Made by a program: the position numbers and the translations under genes
The notes under the pieces: model-generated
What the model saw: only the letters and a program-made list of their open reading frames with translations
Told to the model about the DNA's origin: nothing
The model's database searches: none
In this document: positions 31,932 through 41,077 of the stretch, piece by piece
Layout of the letters: the number at the start of each line of letters is the position of its first letter
How positions within the stretch are numbered: the stretch's first letter is position 1
Source of the DNA: Oscillospiraceae bacterium
Lineage (GTDB): Bacteria; Bacillota; Clostridia; Oscillospirales; Ruminococcaceae
Length of the DNA stretch: 64,000 nt
Assembly (NCBI GenBank): GCA_017461565.1
Contig: JAFTXQ010000006.1
Span: 55,082 to 119,081 of the forward strand
Reading direction: 5' to 3'

Positions 31932-32981
31932 TTATGCCATGCTTTTGAAATACTCATACAGCTCGCACGCCATCTCTTCCTGCTCGGTGGCACGGGGATG
32001 ACCGTTTGTGCCTCGGCCTGTGCGGGTGAACATAAAGTGGGTCACAGCAGGGGAGTTTACTTCCTCTACTATCTCGTCGAGGGCGTCGTCCCATGTCCTG
32101 TCATGTCCCAGAACGGTGAGTATCAGCACGAACTTCGCATTGGGGTGCTTCTCACGCAGGGAGTTCAGCATGGATATGTAGCCATCCTTCCACTTGCGGC
32201 GGTACTCGGGAGTTTTGATGCGCTCGGGCTCGGGGTTGTGGTCGTTCTGACCGATGGCGATGATGACCGCATCGGGGGAGAAGCGGCTGAAATCCCACGG
32301 CTTTGTGGGCTTGTAGGGGCTGTATTCTATCTTGTCGTAGCAGGACAACATTCCCGTAAGCTGATCGGAGCAGAAATAGCCTGTGCCGTCAAACAGCGCG
32401 ATGCCGCCTTGTCCCATCAGATGAAGCTCTGCGTTGAGCTTCCTTGCGAGGGAGCTTGCATAGCTGAAATGGGAGTTGTCGTACTGGCTGTGGTGGGAGG
32501 GGTCGCACTGACCTTCGTACCAGATAGCCTCGGTCACTTCGCCTGCCGAAACGCTGTCGCCGTAGACTTCAAGTTTGTAGTCGTACTTCTTTCCGGGGTT
32601 GCGGAGCTCCGAGTCCTTGTCCACCACTATTCCTGCGAGGTCCACATAATGCGCCGCCGCAAGACGCTTGAATATCTTAAGGGTATGCTCCTTGTCCTCA
32701 AGGTCTTCTGCGAGCATATACAGGGTGTCGTCATATTCGTCGCCCATCTCTATACTGCCCTGAACGCCGTCGATGATATAGCCGAGGCTGGTGTAGTCCT
32801 GCATTCTGATATTCCTGAACACAACACCTACCGAGGTGCCTGTGAATATGGTCTCAACGCAGGAGGCAGGCCATGCAAGCACGGGACGCTGAGGGTCATC
32901 CCAGTCTATTCTGCCCATGTATTGCAGGCAGTCGCTGTCGGCGGGGATGAGTTTTTTGTTTTCGGGGATGGTGTAGGACAT
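31932..32981 (-). CDS. SGNH-type carbohydrate esterase, CE2-like
   Basis: Probable deacetylase of acetylated sugars. In the 349-residue protein, residues 20-125 form a jelly-roll-like CE2 N-terminal domain (MGRIDWDDPQRPVLAWPAS..E..F.GTSV), followed by an SGNH hydrolase with YGDSVSAGE (catalytic Ser near 143), AIGQNDHNPE and, close to the C terminus, GHPRA (catalytic His). Family CE2 enzymes usually carry a signal peptide and act on xylan; none is seen here, so it probably works in the cytoplasm on imported acetylated oligosaccharides. It is 23 nt downstream of hemW in a lepA-hemW run. Confidence 0.85.
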   Translation of the reverse strand: MSYTIPENKKLIPADSDCLQYMGRIDWDDPQRPVLAWPASCVETIFTGTSVGVVFRNIRMQDYTSLGYIIDGVQGSIEMGDEYDDTLYMLAEDLEDKEHTLKIFKRLAAAHYVDLAGIVVDKDSELRNPGKKYDYKLEVYGDSVSAGEVTEAIWYEGQCDPSHHSQYDNSHFSYASSLARKLNAELHLMGQGGIALFDGTGYFCSDQLTGMLSCYDKIEYSPYKPTKPWDFSRFSPDAVIIAIGQNDHNPEPERIKTPEYRRKWKDGYISMLNSLREKHPNAKFVLILTVLGHDRTWDDALDEIVEEVNSPAVTHFMFTRTGRGTNGHPRATEQEEMACELYEYFKSMA

Positions 32982-33004
32982 GATGAACTTCCTTTCGTTA
33001 GAAA

Positions 33005-34057
33005 TTATTGATCTGCAAGAAGCAGTGAGATTATCTCGTTTGACAGCAGGAAGCCCTCCGCTGTGAGGGAAAGCCGCCCATTTTCTATTCTGTAATAATT
33101 TTTCGGAACACGTCTGAGCGATGTCTCAAACGGCTTCCAGAGGGACTCTTCTATGCCCTCGGAGAGGCGGAGTCCAAGCATAACACGCTCCTCGTACTCG
33201 TCGGGAGCTTCATCAGTGAGAAGCTCTTTCTGGACGGGGGAGTTTATAAAATCTCCCACATCACGTGCTACGGCAAATCGTCTGCCATCGCAGAAGGAAT
33301 GTGCCGCAGGTCCGATACCGAGGTATTCCTCCCTGCGCCAGTATTTCAGGTTGTGGGCACATTCGCAGCCTTTTTTTGCAAAATTGCTTATCTCGTACTG
33401 GGCGAAGCCGTTCTGTGCGAGGGCTTCTACGGTCTGTAAATACATATCTGCGGTGGAGTCCTCATCGGGGACTTCGGGAGGGTTTCTGCCGAAGGGCGTA
33501 TCGGGCTCTATCTTCAGCATATACGCCGAGATATGGCTGACGGGGAGTCCGCACATAGCATCAAGGGTACGCGCAAGGCTGTCCCTTGTCTGGTGCGGCA
33601 CTGCAAGCATCAGGTCTGCGGAGATATTATCGAAGCCTGACGCCTTTGCGGCGAGGATGGCACGCCGTGCGGTATTGCTGTCATGCCGTCTGCCGAGGGC
33701 TGAGAGCTCCTTGTCGCAGAAGCTCTGCACTCCCACGGAGATGCGGTTCACGCCTGCTTTAAGCAGAGTTTCAAGGGTGTGCGGCTCCATCTCGCAGGGG
33801 TTTGCCTCGGCGGTTATCTCCGCACCCTTTGCGATATCGGCGGCTTTCAACATCCTGCCGATATGTTCGGCAAGGAGTATCGGTGTGCCGCCGCCGAAAT
33901 ACACGGTATCGAACTTGCCACCGTAGGCATTGATGTTACGGATGACCGCCTCTGTGTATCGCTCCGCAAGCTCCTTTGAGTGGTGGACGGAGTAAAAATC
34001 GCAGTAGGCGCATTTTTTACGGCAGAACGGGATGTGGATGTATAAGCCCTTATTCAT
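33005..34057 (-). CDS. hemW: HemW-type radical SAM protein
   Basis: A heme-chaperone-like relative of oxygen-independent coproporphyrinogen oxidase. The 350-residue protein begins [18 protein letters not shown]; the CxxxCxxCxF pattern (no fourth Cys) is the HemW type rather than true HemN. FGGGTP and EANPCE follow, and the C-terminal HemN domain is present. It overlaps the lepA 3' end by 8 nt, a very common Firmicutes pairing. Annotation as a heme-synthesis enzyme would be unsafe. Confidence 0.93.
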   Translation of the reverse strand: MNKGLYIHIPFCRKKCAYCDFYSVHHSKELAERYTEAVIRNINAYGGKFDTVYFGGGTPILLAEHIGRMLKAADIAKGAEITAEANPCEMEPHTLETLLKAGVNRISVGVQSFCDKELSALGRRHDSNTARRAILAAKASGFDNISADLMLAVPHQTRDSLARTLDAMCGLPVSHISAYMLKIEPDTPFGRNPPEVPDEDSTADMYLQTVEALAQNGFAQYEISNFAKKGCECAHNLKYWRREEYLGIGPAAHSFCDGRRFAVARDVGDFINSPVQKELLTDEAPDEYEERVMLGLRLSEGIEESLWKPFETSLRRVPKNYYRIENGRLSLTAEGFLLSNEIISLLLADQ

Positions 34058-35867
34058 CTTCCAGCTTAAGCACCGACATGAATGCCTCCTGCGGTACTTC
34101 TACCGTACCGAAGGCTCTCATGCGCTTTTTACCCTCTTTCTGCTTTTCAAGAAGCTTCTTCTTTCTGGTGATATCGCCGCCGTAGCACTTTGCAAGCACG
34201 TCCTTGCGCATCGCCTTGATGGTCTCGCGGGCGATTATCTTGCCGCCCACTGCCGCCTGTATCGGTATCTCGAAAAGCTGACGGGGGATGTGTATCTTAA
34301 GCTTCTCCGCCATCTTTCTTGCACGCTCGTAAGCCTTATCGCTGTGAACGATAAAGGACAGCGCATCGATGATATCGCCGTTGAGCAGGATATCAAGCTT
34401 GACAAGCTTTGAGGGGGCAAAGCCCATCATTTCGTAATCGTAGCTTGCATAGCCGCGTGTACGGGATTTCAGCACATCGAAGAAGTCGTAGACTATCTCG
34501 TTGAGGGGAAGCTCATAGTGCAGGTCTACTCTTGTTTCGTCGATATATTTCATGTCACGGAATACGCCACGCCTGTTCTGGCAAAGCTCCATGATGTTTC
34601 CTACATAGTCCGAGGGGGCGTAGACATGGGCGTTCACCATAGGCTCATACGCCTGTGCTATCGTGCCCGGGTCGGGGTAGTTGGTGGGGTTGTCTATCAT
34701 CACGGTGGTGCCGTCGGTAAGCTCTATCTTGTACACTACCGAGGGGGCGGTGGTGATGATATCGAGGTTATACTCACGCTCGATACGCTCCTGGATTATC
34801 TCCATGTGGAGAAGTCCGAGGAAGCCGCAGCGGAAGCCGAAGCCCAGCGCGATGGAGGTCTCAGGCTCAAAGGTGAGGGAAGCATCGTTAAGCTGGAGCT
34901 TTTCCAGTGCCTCGCGGAGATCCACATACTTTGCGCCGTCAGCGGGATAGATACCCGAGAATACCATGGGGTTTACTTCACGGTAGCCTGCCAGCGGCTC
35001 TGCGGCGGGTCTGTCCACGGAGGTGACGGTGTCGCCCACCTTGGTGTCGCCGATTGACTTGATGGAAGCCGCGATGTAGCCTACCTCGCCTGCCTTAAGC
35101 TCTGCACAGGGTACCATATCGGTAGCGCCCATGTAGCCTACCTCAACAACGGTGAACTCTGCACCGCTTGCCATCATGCGTATCCTGTCGCCTGCCTTTA
35201 CGCTGCCCTCTTTTACACGGATGTATACGATAACGCCCTTGTAGCTGTCGTAATAGCTGTCGAAGATCAGTGCTTTAAGCGGAGCCTCGGGGTCGCCTGC
35301 GGGGGCAGGCACAGCCTCGACTATGCGCTCCATTACCGCATGGATGTTTATTCCCATCTTGGCGGATATCTCGGGGGCGTCCATAGCCTCGATGCCGATT
35401 ACGTTTTCTATCTCCTCCTTTACCACCTCGGGACGGGCGGACGGGAGGTCTATCTTGTTCACGATGGGAACCACCTCAAGGTCGTTCTCCACTGCGAGAT
35501 AGGTGTTGGCAAGAGTCTGCGCCTCGATACCCTGAGATGCGTCCACGATGAGCAGTGCGCCCTCGCACGCAACAAGGGAACGGGATACCTCGTAGTTGAA
35601 GTCCACGTGACCTGGGGTGTCGATAAGGTTGAAGATATAGTCCTCGCCGTTGTCAGCATGGTATTTCAGGCGCACGGCACGTGCCTTGATGGTGATGCCT
35701 CTTTCACGCTCGATATCCATGTTATCAAGCAGCTGTTCCTCCATGTCACGCTTTGCGACAGTTTCGGTCTGCTCCAGGATGCGGTCGGCAAGGGTGGACT
35801 TGCCGTGGTCGATATGTGCGATTATGCTGAAATTTCTTATTTTGGAAAGATAGCTTGTGTCAGCCAT
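34050..35867 (-). CDS. lepA: Elongation factor 4 (back-translocase)
   Basis: Ribosome-bound GTPase. The 605-residue protein has [44 protein letters not shown] and the LepA-specific C-terminal domain ([12 protein letters not shown] ... [22 protein letters not shown]). First of lepA-hemW-esterase; no convincing promoter was seen in the 97 nt upstream, only a GCCCA/TGGGC hairpin at 35937-35965. Confidence 0.97.
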   Translation of the reverse strand: MADTSYLSKIRNFSIIAHIDHGKSTLADRILEQTETVAKRDMEEQLLDNMDIERERGITIKARAVRLKYHADNGEDYIFNLIDTPGHVDFNYEVSRSLVACEGALLIVDASQGIEAQTLANTYLAVENDLEVVPIVNKIDLPSARPEVVKEEIENVIGIEAMDAPEISAKMGINIHAVMERIVEAVPAPAGDPEAPLKALIFDSYYDSYKGVIVYIRVKEGSVKAGDRIRMMASGAEFTVVEVGYMGATDMVPCAELKAGEVGYIAASIKSIGDTKVGDTVTSVDRPAAEPLAGYREVNPMVFSGIYPADGAKYVDLREALEKLQLNDASLTFEPETSIALGFGFRCGFLGLLHMEIIQERIEREYNLDIITTAPSVVYKIELTDGTTVMIDNPTNYPDPGTIAQAYEPMVNAHVYAPSDYVGNIMELCQNRRGVFRDMKYIDETRVDLHYELPLNEIVYDFFDVLKSRTRGYASYDYEMMGFAPSKLVKLDILLNGDIIDALSFIVHSDKAYERARKMAEKLKIHIPRQLFEIPIQAAVGGKIIARETIKAMRKDVLAKCYGGDITRKKKLLEKQKEGKKRMRAFGTVEVPQEAFMSVLKLEDE

Positions 35868-35964
35868 TTTATCTGTATTCCTTTCTTTCGGGGGATTATT
35901 TTTCTTTTCGTCACTGTATACTTAAAATACGGAACGCCCAGCGAACGTAATGAATTTCTTGGGC

Positions 35965-36654
35965 TTATTGGTCTTCCACATATTCCGTGTCAAGGTGCCA
36001 TTCTATCTTTTCGAGCTTTGCGAGGAACTCCTCCTGTGTGATGTCCTCGGGAAGCTCGAACTGCTTGTAGCGGTCCTGCTTCATAAGCTGTCGGATAACG
36101 TAGAGGTCGTTCTTGCGGGAGGTAGCACTCTCCTCGTAATCACGGAGCGGTGCGAACACGCCGTACTGCCCTTCGAGGCGGTACAGCACGAACTCGCCGA
36201 ACTGGAATACCATCAGTCCGTTGCCCTCGCACAAGAGCGCAACAGCGGTCTTTCCGATGTCAAGCGCACTTTCGTTAAGTATGAAATACACAAGCGGCAC
36301 ACGGGCGAAGTGTGCGTCCTCATGCTCGCCAGCGACGTTCTCGTATTCGCTCTCTACAAATTCAAAGCTGTTGTCGTAAATGTAGTAGGTGTTGGAGGGA
36401 TTCTGGTAGCAGTGGACTATCTGATAGCCGTTCTTCTCATACAGTGTATCCTCGGGAGTGTAGAATACTCCTGCTATCCATTTCACGCCCAGCGCGAAAA
36501 GCCCCACGCAGGTCAGCGTGATGATAAGCGGGAGCGCTTTAAGGAGGTTTGCTTTCCATTTCGGCATTCCCTCGTATTCGTCTGAAGCAGCTTTAGCTGC
36601 TTCAGGAGAGTTGATCTTGGTCTGTTCTGTTATCTCGGTTTCTTTTTCGTTCAT
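35965..36654 (-). CDS. Single-pass membrane protein of unknown function
   Basis: A 229-residue protein. Residues 1-38 are charged and cytoplasmic; about 40-62 form one transmembrane helix (LLKALPLIITLTCVGLFALGVKW); the remaining 165 residues, probably outside, are acidic and aromatic-rich with no recognised motif (YQNPSNTYYIYDNSFEF, VFQFGEFVLYRLEGQYG). GAGGAAA precedes the ATG. Its promoter lies more than 200 nt upstream, beyond a large palindromic element. I do not recognise the family. Confidence 0.75.
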   Translation of the reverse strand: MNEKETEITEQTKINSPEAAKAASDEYEGMPKWKANLLKALPLIITLTCVGLFALGVKWIAGVFYTPEDTLYEKNGYQIVHCYQNPSNTYYIYDNSFEFVESEYENVAGEHEDAHFARVPLVYFILNESALDIGKTAVALLCEGNGLMVFQFGEFVLYRLEGQYGVFAPLRDYEESATSRKNDLYVIRQLMKQDRYKQFELPEDITQEEFLAKLEKIEWHLDTEYVEDQ

Positions 36655-36696
36655 TGTTTCCTCTTTTGTCGGGGGTGATCATTATATTTCAAGGTT

Positions 36697-36865
36697 CACA
36701 CAGCCGTCCAAATCTTTGATTTGGAGAACGGCGTGTGGTTCTTATAATATATGTTATGAAAATGAAGTTTTCATAGTCTGCGAAAGCAGACCGTCGCAAA
36801 GCGACAAAACATATATTTCAATAAAACAGCGCAATTGCGATAGCAATTGGTATAAGCTGTTTTAT
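36697..36865. repeat. Mosaic palindromic element A
   Basis: Consecutive hairpins: CACAC.GCCGT-CCAAATC with GATTTGG..ACGGCGTGTG (36697-36737); an outer stem AATATATGTT (36746-36755) / AACATATATT (36808-36817) enclosing three hairpins ATGAAAA/TTTTCAT, GTCTGC-GAAA-GCAGAC and GTCGC-AAA-GCGAC; then ATAAAACAGC (36821-36830) / GCTGTTTTAT (36856-36865) enclosing CAATTGC-GATA-GCAATTG. The last module is shared with element B at 50357-50405. It occupies most of the 344-nt gap between genes. Confidence 0.85.
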
Positions 36866-36892
36866 TATAACATATTTTTAGCATTTTGTTAA
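36864..36892 (-). promoter_or_regulatory. Promoter of the single-pass membrane protein gene
   Basis: Minus strand: TTAACA (36892-36887), 17-bp spacer, TATAAT (36869-36864) with TG two bases before (extended -10). Transcripts would start inside or just before element A and carry it as a leader of about 200 nt. Bases 36893-36998 hold a GGGAAT/ATTCCC hairpin (36957-36971) before the lysis cassette; no sure promoter was seen there. Confidence 0.6.
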
Positions 36893-36998
36893 GTACCTGA
36901 GAGAATTTTTTGTGATTTCAGTGTTTTTCATACTTCGGGCTGTTATCATCTTTTCAGGGAATACAATTCCCTTATATTTTTTATGACAGGAGGATGAA

Positions 36999-37232
36999 AT
37001 GGACAGTACTATTATAGTTGCCTTTATCTCGCTGGTGGGTACGCTGATAGGCTCGCTCGGCGGAATCGTGGTAAGCGGCAAGCTTACTGCATACCGTATA
37101 GGACAGCTCGAACAGCGTGTTGCGGAGCATAACAACTTTGCACGGCGTATGCCTGTGATAGAGGAACAGATAAAGGTGATAAACCATAGGCTAAGCGACC
37201 TGGAAAGTGGAGGTGATCATCATGAAAATTAA
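36999..37232 (+). CDS. Small phage-type membrane protein (XhlA/holin-associated-like)
   Basis: 77 residues: an N-terminal transmembrane helix with GxxxG spacing (IIVAFISLVGTLIGSLGGIVVSG) followed by a charged helix likely to form a coiled coil (QLEQRVAEHNNFARRMPVIEEQIKVINHRL). This layout matches small proteins encoded directly before holins in phage lysis cassettes. AGGAGG precedes the ATG. It overlaps the next gene by 11 nt, indicating coupled translation. The specific family is inferred from layout and neighbours. Confidence 0.75.
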   Translation: MDSTIIVAFISLVGTLIGSLGGIVVSGKLTAYRIGQLEQRVAEHNNFARRMPVIEEQIKVINHRLSDLESGGDHHEN

Positions 37233-37431
37233 CTGGGTGAAAAAGCTTACATCACGAAAGCTGTGGGTGTCGCTGGCAGGCTTTGTCGCAGGACTCATCG
37301 TCGCATTCGGCGGAAACTCTGACACTGCCGAGACCGTCAGCGGCTGCATAATGAGCGGTGCGGCAGTGATCGCATATACGATAGGCGAGGGGCTGGCAGA
37401 CAGCTCGCACGGCGGTAAAAAGGAGGAATGA
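37222..37431 (+). CDS. Phage-type holin
   Basis: 69 residues starting MKINWVKKLTSRKLWVSLAG, with two predicted transmembrane helices (LWVSLAGFVAGLIVAFGG and GCIMSGAAVIAYTIGEGLA) and a charged C terminus (HGGKKEE), typical of small holins of Firmicutes phages. The ATG at 37222 follows GGAGGTGAT inside the previous gene. Holins permeabilise the membrane so that the endolysin can reach the wall; the GH25 lysin gene starts 2 nt after this stop codon. Confidence 0.8.
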   Translation: MKINWVKKLTSRKLWVSLAGFVAGLIVAFGGNSDTAETVSGCIMSGAAVIAYTIGEGLADSSHGGKKEE

Positions 37432-37433
37432 CT

Positions 37434-38213
37434 ATGCCGAAATATGCAGGAGTTGATATCTCATGTTGGAACACGGATATCGATTATGTCGCACTGAAAA
37501 AAGCCAAAATAGAAGGCAGGACTGTCAAGTTTGCAATGATTCGCTTCAGTTATGGAAAGACCCGTGATAAGCTTTTTGATAAGCATTACAACGGCTGCAA
37601 GGCGGCAGGCATATATGTGGGAATTTATCACTGGCTCAAGGCAACGACAGTAGCCGAAGCAAAGCAGGAGGCAAAGTGGCTTGTCGACTGCCTCAGGAAC
37701 TATAAGATAGATTATCCCATTGCCCTGGACTTTGAGGATAAGGAGCTGCTGGCGCTTGAGCTTACTAAGGAGCAGTATGCCGATATCGTAAACGCATTTA
37801 TGGGGGTCCTCGAGAAGGCGAATTATTATGTCATACTTTATGCCAGCCCCAACTGCTTTGAGCGTAAGCTGAGCACAGATCTGCGCAGCAAATATGATCT
37901 GTGGCTTGCACACTGGACGAAAACACCCCGTCAATACGGGCAGAAGATTTGGCAGTATGCCTCGTTAGGCACTGAAAACGAGGTTAATAAGGGATATGCT
38001 ACAAGGGTAGGCAAGGTGGATGGTGTAAACCGCCCGATAGATGTGAACTGGGCTTTTGTCGGATATGCCGCACTGATAAAAAAGCTGCAAAAAAACAGAC
38101 CGGTCATAAGGTACAGGGTAACGGGTACAAAGACGGTTGACAGTGCCTCGCTTGCTGCGGCGCAGGGTCAGCTCAATGCACTGGGATTTGCTGTAAAGAT
38201 CGAAAAGCTCTGA
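37434..38213 (+). CDS. GH25 lysozyme-type endolysin
   Basis: Muramidase predicted to cut the MurNAc-GlcNAc bond of peptidoglycan. The 259-residue protein has the GH25 pattern: GVDISCWNTDIDY at the N terminus, RFSYGKTRDKLFDKHYNGCKAAGIYVGIYHW, the catalytic acidic pair in PIALDFEDKE, and WLAHW/IWQYAS. About 45 C-terminal residues (PVIRYRVTGTKTVDSASLAAAQGQLNALGF) look like a small SPOR-like repeat. There is no signal peptide, consistent with export through the holin. The ATG at 37434 is seven nt after AAGGAGG; the ATG at 37428 is too close to that site. Confidence 0.9.
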   Translation: MPKYAGVDISCWNTDIDYVALKKAKIEGRTVKFAMIRFSYGKTRDKLFDKHYNGCKAAGIYVGIYHWLKATTVAEAKQEAKWLVDCLRNYKIDYPIALDFEDKELLALELTKEQYADIVNAFMGVLEKANYYVILYASPNCFERKLSTDLRSKYDLWLAHWTKTPRQYGQKIWQYASLGTENEVNKGYATRVGKVDGVNRPIDVNWAFVGYAALIKKLQKNRPVIRYRVTGTKTVDSASLAAAQGQLNALGFAVKIEKL

Positions 38214-38249
38214 TAAAGTGTTATATTCGCAAGGTTATACGATATAAGC

Positions 38250-38284
38250 AAAGCCTGAGAGGTTTTATAACTCTCAGGCTTTTT
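38250..38284. terminator. Bidirectional terminator, lysin/mutL
   Basis: Perfect 12-bp stem AAAGCCTGAGAG / CTCTCAGGCTTT with a 9-nt loop; T run on the plus side and A run on the other, between convergent genes. Confidence 0.9.
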
Positions 38285-38293
38285 ACTATGCAT

Positions 38294-40264
38294 TTACACT
38301 ATTCTGCTGAAGTATTTCTCTATCTGCTTTTTTGATATCTGCGTGCACACGGGTCTGCCATGGGGACAGAAGCGGATATCTTTGTTGCTCACCACCTCGT
38401 TTGCGATGGCCTGCAGCTCTGCGATATCGTTGATATCGTTAGCTTTAATGGACATCTTGCAGGCAGCGGTGTGCAGCATATCGTCAAACAGCTCGCCCTT
38501 GATATTGGAGTTTCCCTTTGCCGCTATCTTTGCTATGCTTTCAACTATTTCGCATGGATCCTCCCTGTCAAGCATCTGCGGGAGCGCAAGCACATTGACC
38601 TTGCAGTTATCACAAAGATCGAGGATGATACCCACATCTGCAAGCTGCTCGGAGAATTCGCTGATTCCGTTGTACTCCGCAGGACTGAGCTGCACCTGCG
38701 CTGGCTCCATCAGGAACTGAGCACTGCTGTCGAAGCCCTTTTTCAGCTTCTCGAAGTTTATACGCTCATGGGCTGCGTGCTTGTCGATAAGCAGCATGCT
38801 GTCTTCACCCTCACAGACGATATACGTGTGGAAAAGCTCTCCCACAACACGAATGCGCTCGGGGATATACTCAGGCTCGGCGGGCTTTACAGGCTCGGGG
38901 GGCTGCTCTTTTTTTACAAAGGACTTGTCCGAAAGGAACGCAAATCCGGGCAGCTCCGAAAGGGGAGTCTCCTTTTTCTCGGGGACGGGCTTCGGTACAG
39001 GGATCTCCGCCTCTGGAATGATCTGCTGAACAGCCTTTACAGGCTCGCTCTTCATCTCAAAGGGAGTCTCCTGCCGCAGCACGAACTTCTGCGGCTCTAT
39101 CTTCGTTTTAGGATACGCTTCCGCTGACTTTGCGGCAGGCATCGGCATTGTTTTAGGTTCATCATAAACTATCCCGGCCGCTTTCTTTACGGGAGCGGGG
39201 GCAGGTTTTTCGGCAGCAGGCGCTACAGGCGCAGCAGGAGCAGGAACGCTCGGCAGCTTTATCTCACGGCTTTCGTCATAGCCCATAAGTGCATTCTTCA
39301 CCGCAAAATACACCGCATCGAACACGGTCTTCTCCTCAGTGAATCGAACCTCTGTCTTTGTGGGGTGGATGTTTGCGTCCACCTTTGCGGGGTCGGTATT
39401 TATGCATAGCACACAGGCAGGAAACTTGCCCACCATGATATTGTTGCGGAATGCTTCTTCCAGTGCGGCACAGCACAACGGGCTCTTCACGCTGCGTCCG
39501 TTCACGAAAAAGTGCTGCATAGTGCGGTTTGCACGGGTGAACAGCGGTGAGCTTACATAGCCAGTCACCGAGGTATCACGGTAGATGTTCTCCACAGGGA
39601 TAAGCCCTGCTGCAAACTGCTTTCCGAATACCGCATAGACTGCGCTGTAATACTCTCCGTCGCCGGGGGTGAGCATCGTCTGTCTGCCGTCACGGATAAA
39701 TCTGAAAGAGATATTCGGATGGGACAGCGCAAGCTTCTCCACCACCGAGGCACAGTAGTTGCCCTCTGTCACGTCCTTTTTAAGGAACTTAAGCCTTGCA
39801 GGAGTATTGAAGAACAGATCACGGATGATTATGGTGGTGCCGTCCGCACCGCCTGTGCGGTCGTACTCAACGCACTCGCCGCCCTCTATGCGGTATACCG
39901 AGCCGAGCTTCTCGCCACTCTGCTTCGAGATACACTCAACCCTGCCGACAGCGCACACGGAAGCCAGTGCCTCACCACGGAAGCCGAGGGTGTTGATGCT
40001 TTCAAGATCATCAGCAGTGTATACCTTACTGGTAGCATGGCGCAGAAAGGCCGACGGCATATCCTCGTATGCGATGCCGCAGCCGTCGTCCGTCACACGG
40101 ATGTAGGATATTCCGCCACGCTTTATCTCCACCGTCACAGATGTCGCACCTGCGTCTATGGAGTTTTCGCAAAGCTCCTTTATCACGGAACTAGGGCGTT
40201 CTATGACCTCGCCTGCTGCGATAAGCTCATATACGCTTTTATCAAGTAGGTTTATCTTTGGCAT
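38294..40264 (-). CDS. mutL: DNA mismatch repair protein MutL
   Basis: Links MutS mismatch recognition to strand incision. The 656-residue protein has the GHKL ATPase motifs (IAAGEVIERP, ELCENSIDAGA, VTDDGCGI, TLGFRGEAL), a Pro/Lys-rich variable linker (about 330-460) and a C-terminal endonuclease domain with DKHAAHERINFE (canonical DQHAxxE), ACKMSIKAND and CPHGRPV, so it should be a nicking MutL. Last gene of the long minus-strand run; starts after GGAGAAG. Confidence 0.96.
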   Translation of the reverse strand: MPKINLLDKSVYELIAAGEVIERPSSVIKELCENSIDAGATSVTVEIKRGGISYIRVTDDGCGIAYEDMPSAFLRHATSKVYTADDLESINTLGFRGEALASVCAVGRVECISKQSGEKLGSVYRIEGGECVEYDRTGGADGTTIIIRDLFFNTPARLKFLKKDVTEGNYCASVVEKLALSHPNISFRFIRDGRQTMLTPGDGEYYSAVYAVFGKQFAAGLIPVENIYRDTSVTGYVSSPLFTRANRTMQHFFVNGRSVKSPLCCAALEEAFRNNIMVGKFPACVLCINTDPAKVDANIHPTKTEVRFTEEKTVFDAVYFAVKNALMGYDESREIKLPSVPAPAAPVAPAAEKPAPAPVKKAAGIVYDEPKTMPMPAAKSAEAYPKTKIEPQKFVLRQETPFEMKSEPVKAVQQIIPEAEIPVPKPVPEKKETPLSELPGFAFLSDKSFVKKEQPPEPVKPAEPEYIPERIRVVGELFHTYIVCEGEDSMLLIDKHAAHERINFEKLKKGFDSSAQFLMEPAQVQLSPAEYNGISEFSEQLADVGIILDLCDNCKVNVLALPQMLDREDPCEIVESIAKIAAKGNSNIKGELFDDMLHTAACKMSIKANDINDIAELQAIANEVVSNKDIRFCPHGRPVCTQISKKQIEKYFSRIV

Positions 40265-40279
40265 AGCTTCTCCGTTCTG

Positions 40280-40654
40280 TTATTGATCTATCACATAGCA
40301 TCCGCTGTATTTATCGGGGAACATAAAAACATCATAGTGTCCGTCGTAAAATACAGTCTGTACATCTCCGTTTTTCATCACGAGCTTCACTTCGGATGGG
40401 TTCCATTTAAGTATCCCGTCCGCATCATAGCTGCAGTTATCGGCGGTTATATCAATACGGTAAACACTATCGTTGTGGTATATCTCGATGTGATCCATAT
40501 TTCCTATCTCTGCCGAGGGAGCTATAAAAATCTTTATCACAAAAAGCAGCACCAGTATCAGCATAAGAACTGCAAATACCGAAATGTTTCGTATCGTTCT
40601 TATCCGCTGTTTTCTGCGTTTTTCGGAATTATACCCCTGTGCGTCGCCGCTCAT
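40280..40654 (-). CDS. Small membrane-anchored protein, unknown
   Basis: 124 residues from the ATG at 40654, which follows GAGGTG and comes one base after the preceding stop codon. A basic N terminus (SEKRRKQRIRTIRN) precedes one transmembrane helix (ISVFAVLMLILVLLFVIKIFI); the outer domain is short, beta-rich and Tyr/Asp-rich (NGDVQTVFYDGHYDVFMFPDKYSG). Not recognised. It sits between mutS and mutL with the next entry, to which it is probably translationally coupled. Confidence 0.75.
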   Translation of the reverse strand: MSGDAQGYNSEKRRKQRIRTIRNISVFAVLMLILVLLFVIKIFIAPSAEIGNMDHIEIYHNDSVYRIDITADNCSYDADGILKWNPSEVKLVMKNGDVQTVFYDGHYDVFMFPDKYSGCYVIDQ

Positions 40655-40655
40655 A

Positions 40656-41066
40656 TCACACCTCATCGTCAAGAAGCTTTATTTTTACGACATTCTGTAT
40701 CTGTGCAGGATAAGATTCCAGCACCTCTCCCGTGTAGAAGAGTGCTATTCTGTCGCCCGACTCAAAGTCAGACAAAGAAAGCTCCGTACCTCGCCAGATA
40801 AGCTGAGTATTTTCATTCACCGAAAAGGTGAACTCTCCTCTTCCGTTGATATCGTTGACATCAAGTCCGTTCACGTGGAAAAAGCCATCATTTACGCTGA
40901 GTATCTCGGCGTATACTACCACGATATCAGACCATGCAAGCTGAGTTTCCACCCGCTGTCCGCTTTTTCCCGCGAAATATCCGCCGACAAACGCACCGAT
41001 AATGAGTACGACTGTTACAATGATAAGGATCGCCCTTATCACGCCTTTTTTATCCGAAGCTTTCAT
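40656..41066 (-). CDS. Membrane-anchored DUF3221-like protein
   Basis: 136 residues: a transmembrane helix (AILIIVTVVLIIGAFVGGYFAG) followed by a beta-barrel-like domain with the pattern ILSVNDGFFHV ... FTFSVNENTQL ... DFESGDRIALFYTGEVLESYPAQIQNV, which resembles DUF3221 (YobA-type) domains. AAAGGAGG precedes the ATG. Placed 11 nt after mutS; no known link to mismatch repair, so the position may be accidental. Confidence 0.75.
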   Translation of the reverse strand: MKASDKKGVIRAILIIVTVVLIIGAFVGGYFAGKSGQRVETQLAWSDIVVVYAEILSVNDGFFHVNGLDVNDINGRGEFTFSVNENTQLIWRGTELSLSDFESGDRIALFYTGEVLESYPAQIQNVVKIKLLDDEV

Positions 41067-41077
41067 AGGTTCCTCCT

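Noticed and set aside
36746-36817. Cloverleaf-like multiloop in element A as a possible tRNA
   Set aside because: Three hairpins inside an outer stem mimic a cloverleaf, but there is no TTCGA T-loop, D-loop GG, anticodon-arm layout or CCA-compatible acceptor, and the arm lengths are wrong.
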